DNA of 64,000 nt from CBDCGV01 sp965216955 (lineage in GTDB: Bacteria; Bacteroidota; Bacteroidia; Chitinophagales; JADIYW01): contig CBDCGV010000010.1 in the NCBI GenBank assembly GCA_965216955.1, positions 62,001 to 126,000 on the forward strand, read 5' to 3'. Shown here one piece after another: positions 57,901 to 64,000 of the stretch. Position 1 is the stretch's first letter; each line of letters opens with the position of its first letter. Both the position numbers and the translations under genes were made by a program. The notes below the pieces were generated by a model, which was not told the origin of the DNA, made no database searches, and saw only the letters and a list, made by a program, of their open reading frames with translations.

Positions 57901-59971
57901 TTGCTGCCTTATCAGCATTAATCACAAAAGCCTCACTTAACCCAAATCCTCTATCATAAATTGACCCCACCAAACATCCATTAGTAAGTGCTATAAAATA
58001 TTTACCACTATTAGTCATTGTATTAGGGTCAATATTAAAATCTAGCGTGGTAGATGAAGAATGCCCGAAATATGTAATTAATGAAACCCCATTTGTCACC
58101 AAAGAGTCTATGAGTAAAGAGGTAGCAGTTTGAATAGGCGCCGTATTATTTTTAAAAATAGAAGTCACATTACCCCCATAAAAAGGCGCTTCTATATAAT
58201 CTTCATAGTTAGCGAGAAAAGCCCTAAATAGGTTTTGCTCTCCAATATTATTTCCTCCACCAAAATGAAGAATTCTCTTCATCCATAATTTATCAGCTTT
58301 CGTCTGACTAATAGAATTTTGGGCCGCTTCGTATTCTATCAATTTATTTAAATATATCTGAGCCCGGGAAGGATATAGTGCCGAAACACGACCAATAGCA
58401 ACTTGTTGACGAGTGTCATTTGGCGATTTTGATGTTAAAAGAACATCCGAAGAAGGGCTTCCATATGAAGGAACCAAATTATTAGCATAGGTTGTCCCGC
58501 TGGTGGCCACATTAGAGGTGATAGCCTTTCCTAGCATAAGTACATGACTAGGTTGCTGAGCAAAATTATCTAAAGCGTAGTTTATAAAATGATTAATGCC
58601 CAAAGGGTGTTTTTTTATTCCATATGCAAATTGATCATACAATTCTTCAACGTAAACTACTAAAGCATTATATCCTCCTCCAGTTGCTGAATTTCTATAA
58701 GCTTCATAATCTCTAACTGGATCCATCCCTCCACCCAATTCTCTAATACTTGGTTGGGTAATAATCAAATAGTCTCCTTGATTGGCCGTTTGTGTAAAAT
58801 TCTGAAAAACCTTAGCTTTTAATGTATCAATGAATGTTATATCTGCTGCATCCTGAGAGGACATAAATAGATCATCTTTGTTATTGGAGGTTGCAGGCAA
58901 ATTAAATTTGTATATTCCCGATAGTTCTTCAGCCTCAAACCTCTTTAAATTATTAAGATCATATAAAAGTGGAGTCGTACTTCTATCATTGAAGTTTTCA
59001 ATTTCTAAATAAATATTAGAAGATTTCTCGATACCAAAACCAAAAGTGCTAAAGTTATCAAAACTAAACCTTTGTGGATATGTACATCCTACAAGTGCTA
59101 GATAAAACACCCCTCTATTAGACACATCTTCAAAAGAAACGGGTGTATTTCCTTCTATCAAATCATCTACCTCGAGATCAATGGTTCTACGTACCACTCC
59201 AGCGCCGTTAAATTGAAAATTATCTACAACATCACTAATTTTAATATCCATTTCATGAAACTGATTGGCAAAACTGTTGAAATTGGTAACAACAGTGTAA
59301 TTCAAAACAGGGTCTGGTGCTGCTGCTCCCAAATAAATTTGAGAAGTTCTTACCTCTGTAGAAAAGCTCCCATTAATAGGACTATTAACCAATCCTTCCC
59401 CAGCAGTGTATTCTGAATCATGTATGGTTGGATAAGCACTACTAGCAGGGGCTCCTTCATTATAGAACCTTGAATAAATGTTAGCTGTATAGTGCATAAA
59501 ATACTCTTCTTTGCTTGGGGGACTACTGACATCGTTCACCTCTTCTTCTATAAATAAACCTGCAGTTGTGTTATCAAAAGTCAAAAAATAAACTGCCGTA
59601 TCGTTAAATAAACTTTTGTTGGTGTGTGGTTGATGATCTGGATTCCTATAAAGCTCTGTATCTAACCAGCCATCATTGCGCTGTCCATAAAATTCAACAT
59701 AATCTCCCGATGAAAACTGACCACTGGAAGTTACATAAAGAGGGACTTGCGCTCCTCTTCCAAACACTCTTATATTGGCACCAACTATTTCGGCAGCATT
59801 TATTCCTGAAGTGATAAATGCATCAAACGGAATTCGAACTAAACCATCTTTAACGACTGGAAACTTATAGTGTGTTTTGTCATAGTTAATCCATTCATTT
59901 CCGTATTGTGCTAAAGAAGAAAAACCTAGCGACAGCAGTACATGAATCAATATAATTGTCCTAACAATCAT
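54959..59971 (-). CDS. porU2: Type IX secretion system sortase PorU2-like (C25 peptidase)
   Basis: A 1670-residue gingipain-type cysteine peptidase. Signal peptide to about residue 21. The N-terminal beta region (25-370) is followed by the C25 domain (about 385-760) with the catalytic H637 in YFGHSSS and C666 in LTNGCLVGS, closing with LHGDPAIKM. Long Ig-like and CARDB-like regions follow, and the C-terminus is a FlgD-like domain (GKVVRVIENDELGPI, TEFRWDGTDQYGDPLANGVYLYRVLI). PorU proper is usually shorter (about 1100-1300 residues); the extra length and the adjacent PorV-like gene fit the PorU2/PorV2 variant. ATGA overlap with the upstream porV2-like gene. Confidence 0.85.
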   Translation of the reverse strand: MIVRTIILIHVLLSLGFSSLAQYGNEWINYDKTHYKFPVVKDGLVRIPFDAFITSGINAAEIVGANIRVFGRGAQVPLYVTSSGQFSSGDYVEFYGQRNDGWLDTELYRNPDHQPHTNKSLFNDTAVYFLTFDNTTAGLFIEEEVNDVSSPPSKEEYFMHYTANIYSRFYNEGAPASSAYPTIHDSEYTAGEGLVNSPINGSFSTEVRTSQIYLGAAAPDPVLNYTVVTNFNSFANQFHEMDIKISDVVDNFQFNGAGVVRRTIDLEVDDLIEGNTPVSFEDVSNRGVFYLALVGCTYPQRFSFDNFSTFGFGIEKSSNIYLEIENFNDRSTTPLLYDLNNLKRFEAEELSGIYKFNLPATSNNKDDLFMSSQDAADITFIDTLKAKVFQNFTQTANQGDYLIITQPSIRELGGGMDPVRDYEAYRNSATGGGYNALVVYVEELYDQFAYGIKKHPLGINHFINYALDNFAQQPSHVLMLGKAITSNVATSGTTYANNLVPSYGSPSSDVLLTSKSPNDTRQQVAIGRVSALYPSRAQIYLNKLIEYEAAQNSISQTKADKLWMKRILHFGGGNNIGEQNLFRAFLANYEDYIEAPFYGGNVTSIFKNNTAPIQTATSLLIDSLVTNGVSLITYFGHSSSTTLDFNIDPNTMTNSGKYFIALTNGCLVGSIYDRGFGLSEAFVINADKAAIAYIAPLNFGLANTLNNFSDRFYERLSFSMYGNTVGDIMQSIASELNLQGGLNKLTANQMILHGDPAIKMNTHSEPDYIITDQDVFCEPSVLTTSTERFTMAIVVKNIGKAISGNFDILIRRTFPAGDQEEYTIDNVSAPNFCDTFNIEIIVDSSKGIGENTFEIIIDVNDDIAELSEMNNSVVISKLVLSEDIVPISPDEFCIVNNIPAIYFSLTSKDFEKQSFILEIDTTAYFNSPIKESETIEGEPGVIEWNTQTIPYITNTVYYVRSASKSTPDQTEFNWNNSSFLYNPNLPTGWSQSHYFQFLRDQYITMGIDEEDRQFKFAGDQQSLKIQNGITGIYRTFGNRRLFYNNLGIANSSFIGTSGGLIFFVYDIIEGRNVESFGRTCPTNSSLGTFCDNYPLTSSPAQVIAFNTNNQTWRERAIQFMQNHIPEQHAVLVYTFQKGNFNLWGQDSTVLGTTLFNEFEKLGATKIRQATDTTHYMFYSEKSSLADRTIEVIGKSVDDFIDTTIFFSGVWNEGVVRSTNIGPAVKWRALNLDWKSLDVENYDNFYVNVTGIDSAGNNVLLASEIRDTVYDLSSVDAIQYPQIRLELFAQDDSFRTAPQLQFWRVIHDKLPDAVINPTIQYFVSSDTVGQGQTVDFSVAVTNIGDFDMDSLLVKITFSGPNNNSSIVYDKYPPLLGDSTYNIDFSRVFSGDEFVGLNNIILEVNPDNDQPELFHFNNFAVFEVFVIQDNINPLLDVTFDGKHIVDGDIVASNPEILIRLKDENEFLALNDTSDFSIQLDDLSDADPPKEIYLGQNNVTFVPAEVDNLNNNNEARVYFYPEFLKDGKYELIVQAYDRSDNESGDNKYRITFEVITKTSISNFLNYPNPFTSSTRFVFTVTGAVPDNIRVQILTISGKVVRVIENDELGPISIGQNITEFRWDGTDQYGDPLANGVYLYRVLINDINNDFERFETSIDQFFSKEGFGKMYIAR

Positions 59972-61038
59972 TTCGCTTTCTTTTTATTAAATCCAGCTTT
60001 TAAAGAGACTATATGCGAAAAGGAAGCTTCCGAAACTCCTCCCACATCCGTATATGCATAATCAATATATATTTCTCTAAAACGAATTCCTACACCTAAA
60101 TTTGGTTGAACACTTATTGATGTTTCTCCATTTTGATCCGGCACCTTTTGTATATTACTTAACCCAAATCTGGCATAAATAATTTCAGCAAAGCCGGCTT
60201 CAACGCCAAAATGTGGGTCAAAACTCATTGGGCTAGCACTTATTAGAACATTTCGTTTCCCATCCGTATTAATGTCTATGTCTATTTCTGCCTTAAATTC
60301 AAACTGATTAAAGACTCGATGATAGGCAGCACCAATAATTATCTTTGGGACCGTAATCTCTTGAGAACTTCGAGGCACTATATTTCCTTCTCTAAAGAGC
60401 ACCTCCCTTTCAAACTCGTCAAAGCTAAAAGTCCAAGCATTAAAAGTGGTTGTAATGTCTCTAATCATCACACCAAACTTCCAATCTTTATGATGATATT
60501 GAGCACCCACATCTAAACCAAACCCCCATGCTCTGGCAAAAGACCCTGCCTTTCGTCGAACTACTTTAATATTAGCTCCAACATTAAAGTTTTTAAGAAT
60601 TTCTCTTGAATAAGAGGTAATTAAAGCAAAATCTACTGCCGAAAAACTTGTAACAGCATCATAATCAAAAGTCCCATCAGGTTGTAAGGCTCTAAGTGTA
60701 TTAGGGATATCATCCGTGGCAAACCTAATTACACTAAATGCCAATGCATGTTTATTAGAATCCAAGGGAACAGCAATTGCACCATAATCGAACTTCGACA
60801 CTCCAGCGAAATATTCTGCATGCATAAGTCCAACTTGAAATTTACTTTTAATCTCCACTAGTCCAGCAGGATTCCAAAATCCAGCGGTTACATCGTCAAC
60901 AGAGGCCACCACACTATTACCCATTCCAAAAGCCTTCGCTCCTACACCTATGGCCAAAAACTCGTTGCTATACTTACGTACTTGGGCAAACGACAATGCC
61001 GTAGTGAAAACCAATATTATCAACAATACTTTTTTCAA
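59968..61038 (-). CDS. porV2: PorV/PorQ-family outer-membrane protein (PorV2-like)
   Basis: A 356-residue FadL-like outer-membrane barrel with a signal peptide (MKKVLLIILVFTTALSFAQ). It has the family motif FLAIGVGAKAFGMGNSVVASVDDVTAGFWNPAGL. PorV shuttles type IX substrates to the PorU sortase; this copy lies directly before a PorU2-like gene and is likely its partner. No ATG is available: the start is TTG at 61038. The same start context and the ATGA link to porU2 suggest tight coupling. Confidence 0.85.
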   Translation of the reverse strand: MKKVLLIILVFTTALSFAQVRKYSNEFLAIGVGAKAFGMGNSVVASVDDVTAGFWNPAGLVEIKSKFQVGLMHAEYFAGVSKFDYGAIAVPLDSNKHALAFSVIRFATDDIPNTLRALQPDGTFDYDAVTSFSAVDFALITSYSREILKNFNVGANIKVVRRKAGSFARAWGFGLDVGAQYHHKDWKFGVMIRDITTTFNAWTFSFDEFEREVLFREGNIVPRSSQEITVPKIIIGAAYHRVFNQFEFKAEIDIDINTDGKRNVLISASPMSFDPHFGVEAGFAEIIYARFGLSNIQKVPDQNGETSISVQPNLGVGIRFREIYIDYAYTDVGGVSEASFSHIVSLKAGFNKKKAK

Positions 61039-61171
61039 ACTCTCAAGTTGTCTAATGTACTAAACGAGTTTTTAGTTCCGAGATTTCCTTAAGCCCTATG
61101 AATTTATGAAGGATATCCGAAATCTTTACTAATATTCTCTATAAAATTGAAGTTCAACGTAATAAAACCAA

Positions 61172-61179
61172 TATCTTTG
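61172..61179 (+). promoter_or_regulatory. Promoter -7 element (TATCTTTG) for tyrS
   Basis: TATCTTTG matches TAnnTTTG. A TTG lies 22 bp upstream (61147-61149), near the -33 position. The start codon is 15 bp downstream, so the leader would be very short. Confidence 0.5.
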
Positions 61180-61194
61180 CGCAAAATTGATTAA

Positions 61195-62472
61195 ATGAAT
61201 TTTGTAGAAGAATTGCGTTGGAGAGGAATGTTGCACAACATCATTCCAGGAACAGAAACTCATCTTTTAAAAGAAAAAACTGTCGGTTATGTTGGTTTTG
61301 ACCCGACTGCCGACTCTTTACATATTGGGAGTCTAGTGCCAATTATGTTACTTGTTCATCTTCAAAAGGCGGGGCATAAGCCAATTGCCCTAGTTGGAGG
61401 AGCTACCGGAATGGTTGGTGATCCTTCTGGAAAGTCTAAAGAAAGAAATTTACTCTCTGAAGAAATTTTAAATCACAATCTAAAGTGTGTTCAAAAACAA
61501 CTTGAAAAATTTTTAGACTTTGATACAAACAACAATCCCGCAGAAATTGTAAATAATTACGATTGGTTTAAGAATATGGGATTCTTAGAATTTATCAGAG
61601 ATATTGGAAAACATATAACTATTAATTATATGACCGCCAAAGACTCTGTAAAAAAGAGAGTTGAAACGGGGCTTTCATTTACAGAATTCTCGTATCAATT
61701 GGTTCAGGGATATGACTTTTATTGGTTATTAAAGCATAAAGGCTGCAAATTACAAATGGGCGGGTCCGATCAATGGGGAAATATTACTACAGGAACAGAA
61801 TTAATTAGAAAAATGGATGGTCAAGATGCATTTGCATTAACTTGCCCACTAGTAACTAAAGCAGATGGCGGAAAATTTGGTAAAACAGAAGAAGGTAATA
61901 TATGGTTAGATCCAGAAAAGACTTCTCCGTATAAGTTTTATCAATTTTGGCTGAACTGTTCAGATGCTGATATTTCCAATTACATTAGGACATTTTCTTT
62001 ATTATCAAAAGAAGAAATTGAATCATTGGAAGCTGAGCATACTGAGGCACCTCATAAAAGACTTTTGCAAAGAGCCCTAGCTAAAGATATTACCATTAGA
62101 GTACATTCTGAAGAAGATTACAACAACGCTGTGAAAGCATCAGAAGTTTTATTTGGCAAATCAACTAAAGCAACACTTCAACAGTTGAGTACTGACTTGC
62201 TTATGGAGATACTTGAAGGTGTTCCTCAATTTACGATTTCAAGCACACTATTATCAGATGGCGTAGGTATTATCGACTTATTAGCAGAACATACCAATAT
62301 CTTAAATTCAAAAGGAGAAGCAAGAAGAGCTCTAAAAGAGGGTAGTTTAAATATTAATCAAGAAAAAGTTACAGATGCAGAAGCATTGATAACAAAAGAA
62401 GACTTAATTAATAATCAAATCTTATTATTTAGAAGAGGGAAGAAAAACTATTCACTTATCAAAGTTGAATAG
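61195..62472 (+). CDS. tyrS: Tyrosyl-tRNA synthetase
   Basis: A class I aminoacyl-tRNA synthetase of 425 residues. It has the HIGH-type motif DSLHIGSLVPIM, the tyrosine-binding QLVQGYDFYWLL, MGGSDQWGNITTG and the KMSKS-type loop KFGKTEEGN. The C-terminal S4 domain is visible (GIIDLLAEHTNILNSKGEARRALKEGSLNINQEKV). It is complete. No T-box fits upstream. Confidence 0.97.
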   Translation: MNFVEELRWRGMLHNIIPGTETHLLKEKTVGYVGFDPTADSLHIGSLVPIMLLVHLQKAGHKPIALVGGATGMVGDPSGKSKERNLLSEEILNHNLKCVQKQLEKFLDFDTNNNPAEIVNNYDWFKNMGFLEFIRDIGKHITINYMTAKDSVKKRVETGLSFTEFSYQLVQGYDFYWLLKHKGCKLQMGGSDQWGNITTGTELIRKMDGQDAFALTCPLVTKADGGKFGKTEEGNIWLDPEKTSPYKFYQFWLNCSDADISNYIRTFSLLSKEEIESLEAEHTEAPHKRLLQRALAKDITIRVHSEEDYNNAVKASEVLFGKSTKATLQQLSTDLLMEILEGVPQFTISSTLLSDGVGIIDLLAEHTNILNSKGEARRALKEGSLNINQEKVTDAEALITKEDLINNQILLFRRGKKNYSLIKVE

Positions 62473-62488
62473 CCATTGAAACATGTAT

Positions 62489-62509
62489 TACAATTGGAAT
62501 AAAATTGTA
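62489..62509 (+). terminator. Weak hairpin between convergent tyrS and Fe-S carrier gene
   Basis: TACAATT and AATTGTA form a 7-bp AT-rich stem with a 7-nt loop in the 43-bp gap between the two convergent stops. It could serve both strands as a weak terminator. Confidence 0.3.
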
Positions 62510-62515
62510 CAAGAT

Positions 62516-62842
62516 CTATAAACTAAAACTTTCTCCACAACTACATGTACGAGAAGCATTAGGGTTATCAAAGTAAAATCCTTTTCCGTTCAAACCATCT
62601 GAAAAATCTAAAGTAGTTCCTAATAGGTATAAAATACTTTTTGGATCGACAACAAGTTTCATTTCTTTATCTTCAAAAATTTCGTCACTACCTAATACTT
62701 TATTATCAAATTTCATATCATAAGAAAGTCCTGAACAACCTCCACTTGTTACAGAAACTCTGACAAAATAATCCTCTCCCAAACCATCCTTTTCCATGAT
62801 GCTCAAAACACGTTCTTTCGCTTTTTCACTAATAAAAATCAT
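62516..62842 (-). CDS. A-type iron-sulfur carrier protein (IscA/ErpA family)
   Basis: A 108-residue Fe-S carrier with the three conserved cysteines: SVTSGGCSGLSYDMKF and the C-terminal TCSCGESF. It delivers clusters to target enzymes such as those of the respiratory chain. It follows the cysteine desulfurase gene by 14 bp, which supports a role in the same pathway. Which A-type subfamily it belongs to cannot be settled from the sequence alone. Confidence 0.92.
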   Translation of the reverse strand: MIFISEKAKERVLSIMEKDGLGEDYFVRVSVTSGGCSGLSYDMKFDNKVLGSDEIFEDKEMKLVVDPKSILYLLGTTLDFSDGLNGKGFYFDNPNASRTCSCGESFSL

Positions 62843-62856
62843 ATCCCCTTTTTCAG

Positions 62857-64000
62857 TTAAGAGTACAACGTACTTTTATAGGCTCTAAGTTCCCTAATTT
62901 TATTGGATAATTGCTCAACAACACCTTTTATTTCTTCACTTGTGTTGTACTTCCCCAAACTAAACCGAACTGAACCATATGCCCCTTCTTTTGATAAACC
63001 CATCGCTTTTAAAACGTGCGATGGTTTTTGGTCTGCAGATGTACATGCAGAACCCGTTGCAATAGCGACTAATGATTTACTTGCATTTATAACATCTTCT
63101 GCTTTTAAATCACGAAAACAAATATTAGAGGTATTATAAATCCGACTCTTTAAATCACCATTTAAAAAAGTATTGCCCAATTCTAGTAACTCTTGCTCTA
63201 GGTAATCTCTGTTCACACGGATTTGTTTTTCATTTTTATCCATCTCGTCACTAGCTAGTTTACAAGCTTCACCTATCCCTACAATCCCTGGGACATTTAA
63301 GGTACCAGACCTTCTTCCTCGTTCATGTCCCCCTCCATCGATTAATGGAGTGATGGTAACCCTAGGGTTCTTGCGCCTAACATACAATGCTCCGAGTCCT
63401 TTAGGTCCATAAAATTTATGTGCACTCATAGTCATTACATCCACTCCTAAATCAATTACATTAACCGGTATTTTTCCAATAGCTTGTGTCGCGTCACAAA
63501 ATAAAATAGAATCGCGTTTGTGAACTATATCTGCTATTTCCTTAATAGGGTGGATTACTCCAGTTTCATTATTTACCATCATAACAGCAACTAAAATGGT
63601 TTTTTCTGTAATTGCACGCTCTAAATCTTTCAAGTCAATATGACCTTGTTCATCTACACTGAGATAGGTAACTGACCCTCCTTGTCGCTCTAAGGCACTG
63701 CATACGTCTAAAACTGCTTTATGTTCCGTTTTACAAGTAACGATGTGATTTCCCTTCTTTTTATAGGCGCTAAAAATTCCTTTAAGCGCTAGATTTATAG
63801 ATTCTGTTGATCCAGAAGTAAAAACGACCTCTTGATCTAAGCATCCTATTAACTTGGCCACTTGGCTCCTAGATTTATCTACCGCATCCTTTGCTCTCCA
63901 TCCATACGAATGCGTAGCACTAGATGCATTGCCAAATTTATCTTTAAAATAAGGCATCATTGCGTCTAACACACGTTCATCTATAGGTGTAGTCGAATTA
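62857..64000 (-). CDS. iscS: Cysteine desulfurase (IscS/NifS family), 5' end cut by window
   Basis: A PLP enzyme that supplies sulfur for Fe-S clusters. Seen are FGNASSATHSYGW, VVFTSGSTESINLALKG, the PLP lysine in MTMSAHKFYGPKGLGALYVR and the active cysteine in VAIATGSACTSADQKPSHVLKAM. The frame is open to the window edge and reads STTPIDERVLDAMM there, so only about ten N-terminal residues lie beyond 64000. It is upstream of the A-type carrier in one operon. Confidence 0.93.
   Translation of the reverse strand, partial: NSTTPIDERVLDAMMPYFKDKFGNASSATHSYGWRAKDAVDKSRSQVAKLIGCLDQEVVFTSGSTESINLALKGIFSAYKKKGNHIVTCKTEHKAVLDVCSALERQGGSVTYLSVDEQGHIDLKDLERAITEKTILVAVMMVNNETGVIHPIKEIADIVHKRDSILFCDATQAIGKIPVNVIDLGVDVMTMSAHKFYGPKGLGALYVRRKNPRVTITPLIDGGGHERGRRSGTLNVPGIVGIGEACKLASDEMDKNEKQIRVNRDYLEQELLELGNTFLNGDLKSRIYNTSNICFRDLKAEDVINASKSLVAIATGSACTSADQKPSHVLKAMGLSKEGAYGSVRFSLGKYNTSEEIKGVVEQLSNKIRELRAYKSTLYS

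Overview
The window is about 64 kb of AT-rich chromosome from a member of the Bacteroidota, most likely a Flavobacteriales-type organism. The evidence is the gliding-motility protein GldC, a type IX secretion sortase with its PorV-like partner, a secreted protein carrying the gliding/type IX 'type B' C-terminal domain, several Bacteroidota-restricted DUF families (DUF6913, DUF5606), and promoter-like TAnnTTTG (-7) elements in place of a sigma70-type -10 box. Almost everything is core housekeeping DNA. I see no prophage, insertion sequence, CRISPR array, integrated element or rRNA. No gene-free stretch exceeds about 300 bases; positions 1-182 hold nothing I can support.

Layout. 0.2-13 kb: a beta-helix lipoprotein, accA, a DUF6913 protein and dapA on the plus strand; then on the minus strand aroE, a DUF368 (PopT-type) membrane protein and a large TPR protein; a secreted M1 peptidase with a C-terminal barrel-like domain (plus); a CoA-binding protein, dnaX and purS (minus). 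13-14 kb: gldC, a small membrane protein and a DUF3467 protein. 14.4-27.6 kb: one long minus-strand gene-expression block reading tRNA-Thr, tRNA-Tyr, tRNA-Gly, tRNA-Thr, tuf, tRNA-Trp, secE, nusG, rplK, rplA, rplJ, rplL, rpoB, rpoC. It is punctuated by several RNA hairpins that look like processing, attenuation or termination sites. 27.6-33.7 kb: hpf, a XerC-type recombinase, an acyl-CoA dehydrogenase, a helix-hairpin-helix protein, an alanine/glycine:cation symporter broken by about six indels, a frameshifted metallo-beta-lactamase-fold hydrolase and a small conserved protein.

33.7-43.6 kb: an acyltransferase, an M3 oligopeptidase with a DUF5606 gene upstream, uvrB, an outer-membrane-type protein, a divergent acetoacetyl-CoA synthetase / acyl-CoA-binding protein pair sharing a perfect dyad, and an unusual AP2-domain protein with a histone-H1-like tail. 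43.8-47.3 kb: sdhCAB, with sdhA interrupted by one extra A in a seven-A run. 47.4-55 kb: a type IX-secreted fibronectin-like protein, ribE, a GDPD-type phosphodiesterase, an LTA-synthase-like phosphotransferase and a GT-C glycosyltransferase-like membrane protein. 55-61 kb: PorU2-like sortase and PorV2-like barrel. 61-64 kb: tyrS, an A-type Fe-S carrier and a cysteine desulfurase cut by the window edge.

The points most worth a second look are: the AP2 / degenerate-HNH / H1-like fusion, which may be a chromatin-like protein; the AACS-ACBP dyad; the structured intergenic RNAs of the tuf-rpo operon; the frameshift cluster at 31-46 kb, where sequencing error must be separated from real decay; and the GDPD-LtaS-GT-C cluster.
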